Positions 1 to 9,311 of a stretch of 51,940 nt of DNA are shown here, piece by piece. Made by a program: the position numbers and the translations under genes. Source of the stretch: an uncultured Oscillospiraceae bacterium (GTDB lineage Bacteria > Bacillota > Clostridia > Oscillospirales > Oscillospiraceae). The DNA lies in contig CALXGE010000004.1 of assembly GCA_944387775.1 (NCBI GenBank), forward strand, positions 1 through 51,940, given 5' to 3'. The stretch's first letter is position 1, and every line of letters starts with the position of its first letter. Under the pieces are notes generated by a model. That model was not told where the DNA came from and ran no database searches. It worked only from the letters and a program-made list of their open reading frames with translations.

Positions 1-77
1 CTTCTACCGCTTTATCGGCAAAATCGAATGACACATCTTGAGATACCCAACAATATCTTTAACTAAGGGAAACGGGG

Positions 78-476
78 TTGTCCGTCCCGGATTCGGATCT
101 GCTGATCTCCCTGTCAGAAGCGCTGGAGACACCTGTGAGCACACTGCTAGGAGAGGCGGTGACGGAGTCGGATGTGGATGTCGTAAAAGCCCTCTCCGAA
201 AAACTGGAGGTTATCAACTTACAGTTTGCACGGAGAAAAGCAATGCGAAAAGCGATCCTTCATTGGCTGTTTATCGCATTATGCGCGGGCATTGTGATCG
301 TTTCCGCGGTTTTGGTTGCTGTAAACAGTCCTTACCTGGGGTGGGATTTTAGTGACCCGGAAATTGCCGTTGCAGGCACAGCTTTTCACGCATTTGAGTG
401 GCTGTTTGTCAGGCTGGCCCCCTTGGTCCTGATCGCGGCAATCGTCGGAGTTTGTTTAACGCGAAAGAAAGTATAA
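78..476 (+). pseudogene. 3' remnant of an XRE-family HTH regulator with a C-terminal membrane domain
   Basis: The reading frame encodes the end of a Cro/C1-type helix-turn-helix (ETG-LSVPDSDLLISLSEAL, the usual end of the HTH_3 fold), then PVSTLLGE, a linker and two hydrophobic segments (about residues 60-84 and 107-127). The DNA-binding part is missing. In this frame a TAA at 60-62 lies just five codons before the SVPD motif, while a TIS-like piece of the recognition helix lies in another frame just upstream (about 53-61). A frameshift and substitutions have therefore broken the gene near position 60. A TTG at 78 could serve as a start but has no ribosome binding site, so the remnant is probably not expressed. 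An internal restart giving a membrane-only protein cannot be ruled out. The window start also cuts off whatever lies upstream. Confidence 0.6.
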
Positions 477-646
477 AATGGTTTTCCGGGAAGAGCAGCT
501 CCACCAACACGGCAGAATCATAATATCATTAACTGGCTGAAATCAACACAAATGGCTAACGGTGCCGTTCTCTTTTGGCCCTGTATCCTCTATGATCATA
601 TCAGCAGCTGCAGAGAATCCATCGATCATAAGAGGAGATTATTACC
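477..646. other. Intergenic region upstream of the TetR operon
   Basis: No coding signal is visible in these 170 bases. A perfect 10-bp palindrome (TATGATCATA) lies at 591-600 and a related ATCGATCATA at 621-630, just before the ribosome binding site at about 632-639. They could be an operator for the TetR-family regulator encoded downstream; this is inference. Confidence 0.3.
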
Positions 647-1006
647 ATGAACACGGATAAAATTTTTGCGGAAGCCATTGCCAACGAATACGCCCCCAAG
701 GACACCTCCAAGGTCATCGCTCTGAGAAAGCTGGACCAGAAAGCGAAAGGCCCGGCCAATATCTTTGCCTACAGTTTCGGCACCCTGATGACCCTGGTAC
801 TCGGCCTGGGAATGTGCCTTTCCATGCAGGTGATCGGAGAGGGCGGCATTCTGATGACAGGGGCCGGAATCCTTCTGGGAATTCTGGGTATTGTCGGCGT
901 AGGTCTCAACTACCCCATCTACAAAAAGCTTCTCCGGACCGGCAAGGAAAAATATGCCTTTGAGATCATGCAGCTGGCCCGGGAAATCAGCGAGTCGGCA
1001 GAGTAA
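647..1006 (+). CDS. Small two-span membrane protein of unknown function
   Basis: A 119-residue protein with a hydrophilic N-terminus (about residues 1-36), two hydrophobic segments (about 40-60 and 68-90) separated by a short glycine-rich loop, and a charged C-terminal tail. The ATG follows an AGGAG ribosome binding site. It lies 18 bases upstream of the TetR-family gene on the same strand, so the two are almost surely cotranscribed. Small membrane proteins in front of TetR regulators are often the regulated output of the operon, but no family is recognised and no function is assigned. Confidence 0.75.
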   Translation: MNTDKIFAEAIANEYAPKDTSKVIALRKLDQKAKGPANIFAYSFGTLMTLVLGLGMCLSMQVIGEGGILMTGAGILLGILGIVGVGLNYPIYKKLLRTGKEKYAFEIMQLAREISESAE

Positions 1007-1024
1007 CCCAGAGGAGGGCGGCAG

Positions 1025-1624
1025 ATGAACAAGTCAGAAAGCAAATACTTCAATACCGCCCTGCGGATGGACGAGGCGCTCATCGCCCTGCTGGAGGAAA
1101 AGGAACTGGAATATATCACGGTAAAAGAGATCTGCCGCCAGGCCGGCGTGAACCGATCCACCTTTTACCTGCACTATGAGACCATCTCCGACCTGGTAAA
1201 TGAGACATTGGAGATGATTAACCAACGATTTCTCTCCTATTTCCCCCAGCAGGAAGAAGAGGTCCTGGGGAATATGGACAGCCGGGAGCGAAAAGATCTG
1301 GTGCTGGTCACCCGTGAATATCTTCTCCCCTATCTTCACTTTATCCGGGACAACAAAAAGGTCTACCGGGCGGCATTCCGGAACCCCAGCAGTATGCAAG
1401 CCCATACACGATATGGGGAACTAAAGCAGCATATCCTCGGCCCTATTCTGGAACGATTTGAGATCCCAGCCACCCACCGTCCCTATTACATGGCCTACTA
1501 TGTGGAGGGTATCATTGCTATTGTTAAAGAGTGGCTGCGGCAGGACTGCGCAGATGAGGTAGAGATGATTGCCGGCATCATTGAGTCCTGCGTACGGCCC
1601 AGGGATGGAAGCTATGAGAAATAA
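1025..1624 (+). CDS. TetR/AcrR-family transcriptional regulator
   Basis: 199 residues. The N-terminal helix-turn-helix of the TetR fold is clear at about residues 28-50 (ITVKEICRQAGVNRSTFYLHY), followed by the usual Y/F-rich helix and an all-helical ligand and dimerisation domain. The C-terminus (YYMAYYVEGIIAIVKEWL) is the pattern of the TetR_C domains common in clostridial regulators that control neighbouring membrane proteins. The ATG follows a GGAGGGCGGCAG ribosome binding site. Its 3' end overlaps the start region of the next gene by about 11-20 bases, indicating one operon of small membrane protein, regulator and polytopic membrane protein. The ligand is unknown. Confidence 0.9.
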   Translation: MNKSESKYFNTALRMDEALIALLEEKELEYITVKEICRQAGVNRSTFYLHYETISDLVNETLEMINQRFLSYFPQQEEEVLGNMDSRERKDLVLVTREYLLPYLHFIRDNKKVYRAAFRNPSSMQAHTRYGELKQHILGPILERFEIPATHRPYYMAYYVEGIIAIVKEWLRQDCADEVEMIAGIIESCVRPRDGSYEK

Positions 1625-2300
1625 CGACAGGGCTGCACGCTTCCTCCGGACATGGCGGGAGGACTACATCTATCAGACCCTGATGAGCGCCGCTGTTTCC
1701 TTCGGCTGCACGGCGCTCTTTGCTCTGTACAACGGATATCTGGGATTTCGCTATGGGTCGGTTTGGCATGGGAGCATCGGTATATTTTACCTTCTGCTCA
1801 TGACAATTCGGGGCATTGTCCTTCTGACAGAGAAGAGAAATCAGACACGGCTTGAGGCGGAACAAAGTCGCTGCCGTCGCCGGACATTTCTCATCAGCTC
1901 TGTACTGCTGCTGGTGCTGGATCTGGCGCTGATTCTACCCATCTCCATGATGGTGGTACTGGACAAGCCTGTATCCATGGGACTGATCCCGGCTATCGCC
2001 ATGGCGACCTATACCACCTGGAAGATCACCATGGCCTCCATTCACATTGGCCGACAGCGGCACAGGTCCGGAGGTAACATCCTGGTAGCGGAGCTGCGGA
2101 CGGTCAATTTCATCGACGCACTGGTGGCAATCCTGACACTGCAAAATACTTTGATTATGGTGAATCGGACAACGACGGATGAAAATACTATGCTCCCGGT
2201 GTCCGCCGCCTCCAGTGCCGTGATTTATGTGGTGATCGTGGTCATCACTTTGAGGATGCTGCAAAAGGGCCTGCGGCAGACAAACCGACAGCAAACATAA
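1614..2300 (+). CDS. Polytopic membrane protein of unknown function
   Basis: About 228 residues from the ATG at 1614 (an ATG at 1605 is also possible; both lie inside the end of the TetR gene, so translation is probably coupled). Six hydrophobic segments are visible: an N-terminal pair around YQTLMSAAVSF and FYLLLMTIRGIVLL, then a basic loop rich in R and Q, a pair around FLISSVLLLVLDLAL and GLIPAIAMATY, and two more near the C-terminus (FIDALVAILTLQNTLI and AVIYVVIVVITLRML). No catalytic or transporter signature is recognised. It is the last gene of the operon and is followed at once by a strong terminator. It is a likely regulatory target of the TetR protein. Confidence 0.75.
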   Translation: MRNNDRAARFLRTWREDYIYQTLMSAAVSFGCTALFALYNGYLGFRYGSVWHGSIGIFYLLLMTIRGIVLLTEKRNQTRLEAEQSRCRRRTFLISSVLLLVLDLALILPISMMVVLDKPVSMGLIPAIAMATYTTWKITMASIHIGRQRHRSGGNILVAELRTVNFIDALVAILTLQNTLIMVNRTTTDENTMLPVSAASSAVIYVVIVVITLRMLQKGLRQTNRQQT

Positions 2301-2357
2301 ATCCTCCCATGCTGTGCAGCTCTCTTAACTGCGCACAGCATAGGAGGATTTTCTTTT
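2300..2357 (+). terminator. Rho-independent terminator after the TetR operon
   Basis: An inverted repeat (ATCCTCC-ATGCTGTGC against GCACAGCAT-GGAGGAT) with a loop of about 12 bases is followed by a T-rich tract (TTTTCTTTTATT). It ends the rightward operon and sits about 40 bases before the end of the convergent MerR gene. Confidence 0.85.
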
Positions 2358-2398
2358 ATTGACTCCTCACAGGATACGGACCGGAGCCTGTCTCATTC

Positions 2399-3157
2399 TT
2401 ATTTTGCCCAACAAACCACAGCGTCCCGCAGGAAACGGGCACAGCCGGAAAGGCGCTTATCATAGTAGGCGGTAAACCGCTCGTCCATCACATACAGTTC
2501 CGCGATCCCCCGGTGCTTGGCTGGGTCATACCGATTTCCGGTGATGGTGAGCCACCGGCGGTGGAGGGCGCAGATTTTCTTCCCCTCCTCGCTCTCCGGG
2601 GACAGGCCCGCCTGGACAGCTTCTTCCAGCCGGTCCTGGATCTCTTGGCCCAGGCCGGTCCACTCCCGGTACTGCTCCTGGGTCAGGTTCATCACCGCAG
2701 CATTGGCCTCGTCCACCTCTTTGTCGCCATACTTGGCGCGGATCTCCGCCCCATAAGCTTCCTCGTTATGGGCCACAGCCCGCTGCTTGAACGCCTCAAA
2801 TTTCTGCTCGTCGCTCATACATTCCTTCCTTTCTTCCGCTCCGATGGTGTCTTTCACCGATCGGATCAGCTTCTCCAGACGCTCCCGCTCCGCCTCCAAA
2901 GCGGCAAGATGGCTTCGCAGAGCGGCCAGGCGGTCAAAGGAGGGATCGTCCAGACACTCCTTGATCCGGGCCAGCTCCACCCCGAGAGCCCGATAGTAGA
3001 GAATGTCCTGCAGCCGGTCCACCTCTGCTCTGCCGTAGTAACGGTAGCCGCTCTCCGCCACCCGGCTGGGCTTCAGCAGCCCGATCTGGTCGTACCAGCG
3101 CAGGGTGCGGGTGGTCACCCCGGACAGGCGCGACAGTTCCTGAATGGAATACTCCAT
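2399..3157 (-). CDS. MerR-family regulator with TipAS drug-binding domain
   Basis: 252 residues from the ATG at 3157, chosen because GGGAGGG lies six bases upstream; an in-frame extension to 3241 would run through the promoter. Residues 1-70 are a MerR winged helix (YSIQELSRLSGVTTRTLRWYDQIGLL), followed by a coiled-coil dimerisation helix (about 75-110). From about residue 120 a TipAS-type antibiotic-recognition domain follows (KFEAFKQRAVAHNEEAYGAE and ending near ARFLRDAVVCWAK). Proteins of this type (TipAL, SkgA, Mta) bind hydrophobic drugs or peptides and activate promoters with a 19-bp spacer. The gene's own promoter is of that type, so it is probably self-activating. It is divergent from the two-component/ABC transporter operon, which may be a second target. 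Confidence 0.92.
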   Translation of the reverse strand: MEYSIQELSRLSGVTTRTLRWYDQIGLLKPSRVAESGYRYYGRAEVDRLQDILYYRALGVELARIKECLDDPSFDRLAALRSHLAALEAERERLEKLIRSVKDTIGAEERKECMSDEQKFEAFKQRAVAHNEEAYGAEIRAKYGDKEVDEANAAVMNLTQEQYREWTGLGQEIQDRLEEAVQAGLSPESEEGKKICALHRRWLTITGNRYDPAKHRGIAELYVMDERFTAYYDKRLSGCARFLRDAVVCWAK

Positions 3158-3177
3158 AAACATCCCTCCCTGGGAAT

Positions 3178-3208
3178 ACTGTATCAGTTGACGGAGCGTC
3201 AGAGTCAA
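3178..3208 (-). promoter_or_regulatory. MerR-type promoter and operator of the TipAS regulator
   Basis: On the minus strand TTGACT (3208-3203) and TACAGT (3183-3178) are separated by exactly 19 bases, the overlong spacer typical of MerR-activated promoters. The spacer holds a perfect dyad TGACG-GAG-CGTCA (3189-3201). The geometry is seen directly; autoregulation is inferred from the family. Confidence 0.75.
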
Positions 3209-3321
3209 GGGGAAATTTTGACTTTGTTTGTCAAATACCATTGAGTTGGTCGCGGCAGGTAGATTTTATCATAGTGTCTCATGGTGAGCAACCGATTCCC
3301 ATGTTCCAAAGCCGGAACTTG

Positions 3322-3330
3322 TGGTATAAT
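3322..3330 (+). promoter_or_regulatory. Extended -10 promoter of the response regulator operon
   Basis: TGGTATAAT is a perfect extended -10 element (TGnTATAAT) 58 bases before the start codon of the response regulator. The matching -35 region (about 3302-3307, TGTTCC) is poor, as often seen with extended -10 promoters or activated ones. Confidence 0.55.
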
Positions 3331-3387
3331 GAAAAACCGTATTCCTCTTGCACGGTGAATGGAAACAACAAATGACGAGGACAGAAG

Positions 3388-4071
3388 ATGAAACACATTT
3401 TTCTTTTGGAGGACGATGAGACTCTGGGACGGGGCATCTCCATGGCCCTGACGGGGCCGGAGGCATCTGTTGTCTGCCGGCCCAGCCTGACCAAGGCCCG
3501 GGAAGCGCTGGCAGAAGAGCGGTTTGACCTGCTGATCCTGGATGTGAACCTCCCCGACGGCAGCGGTCTGGACCTGCTGCGCCAGGTGCGGGCGGCGGGT
3601 GATGCCACGCCGGTGATCCTGCTCACTGCCAATGATTTGGAACTGGACGAAGTTACCGGACTGGAGGCCGGAGCGGACGACTACATCACCAAGCCCTTTT
3701 CTCTGGCAGTACTCCGGGCCAGGGTGAATGCCCAGCTCCGGCGGGGTGCTCCCCAGGTCTCCCCTCCCCTATCTATGGGACCTTTTGCCTTTGATTTTGA
3801 ACAGATGGATTTTCGCCGGGATGGCAGGTTGGTGGAGCTCTCTAAAACAGAGCAGAAGCTGCTGCGGGTGCTGGTGGAGAACCGGGGCCACGCCGTGCCC
3901 CGGGCCACACTGGTGGACCGGGTGTGGACGGACGGTGCGGAATTTGTGGAGGAAAACGCCCTGTCTGTCACAGTCAAGCGGCTGCGGAGCAAGCTGGAGG
4001 CCGACCCCTCCAGGCCGGAATATTTGAAAACGGTGTACGGTATCGGCTACACATGGGCGGTGAAGCCATGA
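3388..4071 (+). CDS. OmpR/PhoB-family response regulator
   Basis: 227 residues. The receiver domain (1-118) has the acidic cluster E8-D9-D10, phosphoacceptor D52 (LILDVNLPDGSG), T80 and K102 (YITKPF), so it is fully equipped for phosphorylation. Residues about 130-225 form a winged-helix trans_reg_C domain (LSKTEQKLLRVLVENRG, ending YLKTVYGIGYTW). It is followed with an ATGA overlap by its histidine kinase. The operon goes on to a methyltransferase and then an FtsX-type ABC transporter, the arrangement of BceRS-like or VanRS-like modules that sense antimicrobial peptides and switch on a transporter. The stimulus is unknown. Confidence 0.93.
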   Translation: MKHIFLLEDDETLGRGISMALTGPEASVVCRPSLTKAREALAEERFDLLILDVNLPDGSGLDLLRQVRAAGDATPVILLTANDLELDEVTGLEAGADDYITKPFSLAVLRARVNAQLRRGAPQVSPPLSMGPFAFDFEQMDFRRDGRLVELSKTEQKLLRVLVENRGHAVPRATLVDRVWTDGAEFVEENALSVTVKRLRSKLEADPSRPEYLKTVYGIGYTWAVKP

Positions 4072-4970
4072 CCGGGTATCTTGTGATGGGCGCCGCCCTG
4101 CTAGTTGCGCTGGCCGTGGTTGCCGTTGACCGCTGGCGAACTGCCCGCACCATCCGGCGGCTGGACGACATGCTCACTGCGGCCATAAACGGAAACTTTT
4201 CCGAAGAGACCTTTGACGAGAGCCGCCTCTCCGCTCTGGAGAGCCGGCTGGGGCGGTATCTGGCGGCCAGCGCCTTGTCTGAGCGAAATGTACGAGAGCA
4301 GAAAGACCAGATCAGCGCCCTGATCTCCGACATCTCCCACCAGACCAAGACCCCGGTGGCCAATCTCCAGCTTTACGCCCAGCTGCTCTCGGAGCAGCCC
4401 CTCACACCCCAGGGGAAGGACTGTGCCGCAGCCATCTCCTCCCAGGCGGAAAAGCTCCAGACACTCATCGAGGCCCTGGTCAAGACCTCCCGGCTGGAGA
4501 CGGGGATCCTGACCCTCCACCCCCAATCCAGCGAGATTTCCCCGGTGGTGGAGCGTGCCGCTGCCCAATATGCCCCCAGGGCGGCAGAAAAGGGCATTGC
4601 CCTGACGGTTGGGCAGAGGTCGGGCTCCGCCGTCTTTGATCCCAAGTGGACGGAGGAGGCGCTGTGCAACCTGCTGGACAACGCCGTCAAGTATACCCCC
4701 TCCGGCGGGACTGTAACGGTAGAGGTCAAAAATTATGAGCTGTTCTCCGCCATCCGGGTGACCGATACCGGCCCGGGCATTTCCGAGGCAGAGCAGGCTA
4801 AAATTTTCGGACGGTTCTACCGCGCCAGCGGCGCCTGGCAGACGGAGGGTGTGGGCATCGGCCTCTATCTCACCCGGCAGATTGCGGAAAAGCAAGGAGG
4901 CTATGTGAAGGTAGAAAGTATGCCCGGGATGGGGAGCACATTTTTACTCTATATTCCCCGGGAGTCGTAA
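4068..4970 (+). CDS. Sensor histidine kinase
   Basis: 300 residues, starting at the ATG in the ATGA overlap with the response regulator; longer in-frame readings lie inside that gene. One hydrophobic N-terminal segment (about residues 3-20) anchors it, with little or no extracellular domain, so it probably senses through a partner or inside the membrane. The dimerisation helix carries the H-box at H91 (SDISHQTKTP). The HATPase domain shows the N-box (NLLDNAVKYTPSGG), the G1 box (VTDTGPGI) and the G2 box (GVGIGLYLTRQIAEKQGG). All catalytic boxes are intact. Short-input kinases of this type often work with a BceAB-type transporter; one lies downstream. Confidence 0.92.
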   Translation: MTGYLVMGAALLVALAVVAVDRWRTARTIRRLDDMLTAAINGNFSEETFDESRLSALESRLGRYLAASALSERNVREQKDQISALISDISHQTKTPVANLQLYAQLLSEQPLTPQGKDCAAAISSQAEKLQTLIEALVKTSRLETGILTLHPQSSEISPVVERAAAQYAPRAAEKGIALTVGQRSGSAVFDPKWTEEALCNLLDNAVKYTPSGGTVTVEVKNYELFSAIRVTDTGPGISEAEQAKIFGRFYRASGAWQTEGVGIGLYLTRQIAEKQGGYVKVESMPGMGSTFLLYIPRES

Positions 4971-4994
4971 AAAAGAACACAGGAGGCATACATT

Positions 4995-5726
4995 GTGAGA
5001 AATGAATATGAAAATGAAGCCTTTTTTCAACAATACGCCCAGATGTCCCGCAGCCGTGAAGGACTTTCCGCGGCGGGAGAGTGGCATCAGCTCAAGCCCC
5101 TCTTCCCGCCGCTGGAGGGAAAGGCCGTACTGGATCTGGGCTGCGGCTATGGATGGCACTGTAAATTTGCCGTGGAGCAGGGCGCTCGGCAGGTGCTGGG
5201 CATTGATCTAAGCCAGAAAATGATCGATGAGGCCAAGCGGCGCAACAGCGGGGAGGGTATCCTCTATCGGGTGTGCGGGATCGATGAATATGAATACCCG
5301 GAGAACACCTGGGACTGCGTAGTCTCCAATCTAGCTTTACACTATATTGAGGACCTAAACTCCATTTTTAAAAAAGTACATGGGACACTGAAGGAAAACG
5401 GAATTTTTCTCATCAACATCGAGCATCCTGTCTTTACCGCCGGCGTAGGACAGGATTGGGTCTACGGGAAAGATGGCACGCCGCTGTACTGGCCCATCGA
5501 TCAGTATTTCATGCCCGGGGAGCGCCTCACCCACTTTCTGGGCTGCGAGGTCCGCAAGCAGCACCATACCCTCACCCAGATCCTGATGGGACTGCTGCAC
5601 AGCGGTTTTGTCCTGGAAGCGGTGGAAGAGGCGGAGCCTTCTGCGGAAATGCTGGACATTCCCGGCATGCGGGACGAGCTGCGCCGGCCCATGATGCTGC
5701 TGGTGCGGGCCAGGGCGGTCCATTGA
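4995..5726 (+). CDS. Class I SAM-dependent methyltransferase
   Basis: 243 residues from a GTG start preceded by AGGAGG eight bases upstream. Motif I of the Rossmann fold (VLDLGCGYGWHC, about residues 45-56) and the acidic end of beta-2 (LGIDLSQKMI) are clear, followed by an acidic motif near DEYEYPENTWDCVVSNLALHYIED, typical of the UbiE/Methyltransf_11 group. The C-terminal half (LTHFLGCEVRKQHHTL) probably forms the substrate lid. It sits between the kinase and the ABC transporter genes, 24 bases after the kinase, and is followed by a hairpin with a T-run. The substrate cannot be read from the sequence. Confidence 0.88.
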   Translation: MRNEYENEAFFQQYAQMSRSREGLSAAGEWHQLKPLFPPLEGKAVLDLGCGYGWHCKFAVEQGARQVLGIDLSQKMIDEAKRRNSGEGILYRVCGIDEYEYPENTWDCVVSNLALHYIEDLNSIFKKVHGTLKENGIFLINIEHPVFTAGVGQDWVYGKDGTPLYWPIDQYFMPGERLTHFLGCEVRKQHHTLTQILMGLLHSGFVLEAVEEAEPSAEMLDIPGMRDELRRPMMLLVRARAVH

Positions 5727-5793
5727 CGGAGCCGGACGGAACTTCTTTCAAAACTGTCACATTCTCGAAAGTACCAGGACAGATTTCCCTGCT

Positions 5794-5830
5794 AAAGTCT
5801 GTATTGTCAAAGGACGGTACAGACTTTTTT
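5794..5830 (+). terminator. Hairpin with T-run between methyltransferase and ABC genes
   Basis: A perfect 10-bp inverted repeat (AAAGTCTGTA at 5794-5803 against TACAGACTTT at 5818-5827) with a 14-base loop runs into six Ts. It is an intrinsic terminator by form. It lies only 17 bases before the ATPase start codon, so it may act as an attenuator of transporter expression instead of a full stop. Confidence 0.7.
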
Positions 5831-5847
5831 ATGGGAGGACAACGATT

Positions 5848-6516
<669 letters not shown>

Positions 6517-6529
6517 GGAGGCGAAGAAA

Positions 6530-9184
6530 ATGAAGGTATCCAACCGCGGCTGCATCCGCCGCCTGAGCCTGCGCTCCCTTCTCGCCAACCGCACCCGGAA
6601 CATCGTGGCGGTGCTGGCCATCGCCTTGACGGCGGTACTCTTTACCTCTCTCTTTACCATCGCCATGTCCATTAACGAGGGCATCCAGCAGAACAACTTC
6701 CGCCAGGCCGGGGGCTGGGCCCACGGCACCTTCAAATACCTCACCGAGGAGCAGTTTACGGAATTGAAGGACAATCCACTAATTGACCAGTGGGGTCTGC
6801 GGCGATTCTTGGGGATGCCCACAGAAGTGCCCTTCAACAAATCCCATGTAGAGATCGGTTACTCCGATGTCAATAATGCCCACTGGATGTACTGCGACCC
6901 GGTGGAAGGGTGCCTCCCGCAGGAGGGCACCAACGAGGCGGCCACCGACACCCATGTGCTGGAGCTGCTGGGCGTGGAGCCGGAAATCGGCGCAGAATTC
7001 ACCATCACCTTCTCGGTAGATGGCCATGAGACCACCCAGGTCTTTACCCTCTGCGGCTGGTGGGAGTACGACGAGGCCATCGTGGCCAACCACATCCTTA
7101 TCCCCGAAAGCCGGGTGGATGCCATTCTGACAGAGGTGGGCGTGACCCCACCCGGCAGCGACGGCATGACCGGCAGCTGGAACCTAGATGTGATGCTGAA
7201 GCATGGCGCCCGCTCCATTGCCTCCGATCTGGAGGAAATTCTGGTAAGCCACGGCTATCAGTCGGAAACCGTAGGAGAGAACTACATCTCCACCGGCGTC
7301 AACTGGGGCTACACCGGGGCACAGCTCTCCGATAAGCTGGACCCTACCGTAGCGGCCATCATCATGGGCGTGCTGGCCCTCATTCTGCTCACCGGATATC
7401 TTATCATCTACAATGTGTTCCAGGTCTCCGTGGCGGGGGATATCCGCTTCTACGGCCTGCTGAAAACCATCGGCACTACGCCACGCCAGCTTAGGCGAAT
7501 CATCCGCACCCAGGCGCTGCTGCTCTCCCTCATCGGCATCCCTGTTGGCCTGCTGCTGGGCTGGTTACTAGGTGGCGTACTCACCCCTGTTATTGTCGCG
7601 CGACTGGATGGAGTGGCCAGTGTGGTCTCGGTGAGTCCCCTTCTCTTTGTGGGCGCGGCCCTCTTTGCCCTGGCGACGGTGCTCATCTCCTGCCGCCGCC
7701 CTGGCCGTCTGGCGGGCAAGGTCTCTCCGGTGGAGGCAGTGCGCTACACCGAGGGCAAGGCACTGAAGCAGAAAGGGAAACGGAGCGGCAAGGGCGTGTC
7801 CCTGCTGTCTATGGCCTGGGCCAACCTGGGCCGCAGCCGGGGCAAGACCTTTATCACCGTGCTGTCCCTGACCCTTGCAGTGGTGCTGCTGGCCTTGACC
7901 GTGACCTTCACAAGCGGCTTTGACATGGACAAATATGTCTCCAACTTCACCGCCAGCGACTTTATCCTGGCCGATGCAGGCCAGTTCCAGACCGGCGGAG
8001 ACGGCTTTAACGACGAGATGGGGGTACCGGAGGAGGTCATCGACGCTGTGGACGCCCAGGGCGGCATCACTGGCAGCGGCCGGGTATACGGTAAGACGGC
8101 CCCGGCGCTGGAATTTGTCACCGAAGAATACTACCGCTCCATGTGGAGCCGCTGGAACACCCAGGAGGCGCTGGACAGCATGATGGCCTTCAAGGACCGC
8201 AATGAGGACGGCCTGCTGGCCGACGGGGTACAGCTCTATGGCATGGAGCCCTTTGCGCTGGATCATCTGACAGTGTTGGAAGGAGATCTCTCCAAACTGG
8301 GTGACCCCGACGGCAATTATATTGCCGCCGTGTACAGCACCGATGACTACGGCAAGGCGGTGATGGAGAGCCACTGGGCCCGGCTGGGGGACACGGTGAC
8401 CATCCGCTATGTGGAGGAGTTCGAATACTACAATCCTACCACCGGCACAGTATACGGTTCCCGGGAGAATGTGCCTGAGGGCGCAGCCTTTGCAGAGCGG
8501 GCGGTAAAATATCGGGATGTGGACTACACCGTGGCCGCCCTGGTGACGATCCCCTCCGCCCTGAGCTACCGCTACTACGGCCAGGATGAGTTTGTGATGG
8601 GGGCGGAGACGTTCCTCCGGGATACGGGCACCGACTCCGTCATGTACTACGCCTTCGACACCACGGAGGATGCCAATGCCGCCATGGAATCCTTTCTCCA
8701 GGACTACACGGAGAACGTGAATCCCCAGTTTGACTACGAGAGCAAAGCCACCTATGCCGGGGAATTTGAGAGCACCCGGAGCATGTTCCTTTTGCTTGGA
8801 GTCGCCATGAGCTTCATCGTGGGTCTGGTGGGTGTGCTGAACTTCTTCAACGCCATCCTCACCGGCATCACTGCCCGCCGCCGAGAACTGGCGGTGCTCC
8901 AATCCATCGGCATGACGGCCCGGCAGCTGCGGACCATGCTGGCACTGGAGGGACTGTTCTATACCGTGGGCGCGGCCCTCCTGGCCCTGGCGCTGATTGT
9001 GGTCACTGCGCCGTTTGTCGGTCCCGCCCTCAACGGACTGATCTGGTTTTTCACCTATCACTTTACCATCTGGCCCATTGCTGTGGTGCTGCCCCTCTTC
9101 GGGGCGCTGGGCATCCTCATCCCAGTTTTGAGCTGCCGCGCCGCCCAGCGTTATTCCGTGGTGGAGCGTCTGCGGCAGGAATAA
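6530..9184 (+). CDS. FtsX-family ABC transporter permease
   Basis: 884 residues, with ATG after GGAGGCGAAGAAA. The protein shows the duplicated FtsX plan. It has an N-terminal membrane segment (about 24-46), a first large extracellular domain, a first FtsX core of three spans (about 282-400, with ILLTGYLIIYNVFQVSV and LKTIGTTPRQLRRI), a new N-terminal-like span (about 438-460), a second extracellular domain, and a second FtsX core (about 750-880, with FFNAILTGITARRRELAVLQSIGMT and ending YSVVERLRQE). Conserved short motifs such as LAVLQSIGMT are the coupling helices that touch the ATPase. It is larger than BceB (about 650 residues) because both halves carry extracellular domains. Together with the upstream ATPase it should form a complete exporter or mechanotransmission machine. 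Confidence 0.92.
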   Translation: MKVSNRGCIRRLSLRSLLANRTRNIVAVLAIALTAVLFTSLFTIAMSINEGIQQNNFRQAGGWAHGTFKYLTEEQFTELKDNPLIDQWGLRRFLGMPTEVPFNKSHVEIGYSDVNNAHWMYCDPVEGCLPQEGTNEAATDTHVLELLGVEPEIGAEFTITFSVDGHETTQVFTLCGWWEYDEAIVANHILIPESRVDAILTEVGVTPPGSDGMTGSWNLDVMLKHGARSIASDLEEILVSHGYQSETVGENYISTGVNWGYTGAQLSDKLDPTVAAIIMGVLALILLTGYLIIYNVFQVSVAGDIRFYGLLKTIGTTPRQLRRIIRTQALLLSLIGIPVGLLLGWLLGGVLTPVIVARLDGVASVVSVSPLLFVGAALFALATVLISCRRPGRLAGKVSPVEAVRYTEGKALKQKGKRSGKGVSLLSMAWANLGRSRGKTFITVLSLTLAVVLLALTVTFTSGFDMDKYVSNFTASDFILADAGQFQTGGDGFNDEMGVPEEVIDAVDAQGGITGSGRVYGKTAPALEFVTEEYYRSMWSRWNTQEALDSMMAFKDRNEDGLLADGVQLYGMEPFALDHLTVLEGDLSKLGDPDGNYIAAVYSTDDYGKAVMESHWARLGDTVTIRYVEEFEYYNPTTGTVYGSRENVPEGAAFAERAVKYRDVDYTVAALVTIPSALSYRYYGQDEFVMGAETFLRDTGTDSVMYYAFDTTEDANAAMESFLQDYTENVNPQFDYESKATYAGEFESTRSMFLLLGVAMSFIVGLVGVLNFFNAILTGITARRRELAVLQSIGMTARQLRTMLALEGLFYTVGAALLALALIVVTAPFVGPALNGLIWFFTYHFTIWPIAVVLPLFGALGILIPVLSCRAAQRYSVVERLRQE

Positions 9185-9205
9185 AAGTCAGAAAGCCAAA
9201 AATAA

Positions 9206-9249
9206 AAGCCATTCGCAAGCAGCAATTGCTTGTGGATGGCTTGTTTTTA
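9206..9249 (+). terminator. Rho-independent terminator after the ABC permease
   Basis: The inverted repeat AAGCCATTCGCAAGCA against TGCTTGTGGATGGCTT has a short loop and one or two mismatched positions, and is followed by GTTTTTATTG. It closes the two-component/ABC operon. Confidence 0.8.
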
Positions 9250-9311
9250 TTGTCCTAACATTTTGCACCGAAATGTTTACTTTTTTGTGATATAACCTTG
9301 CGAAATGACAT

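Noticed and set aside
38..352. Plus-strand frame at the window start
   Set aside because: It overlaps the XRE remnant in another frame; only its first residues match the lost recognition helix, as expected after a frameshift, and the rest has no protein-like character.
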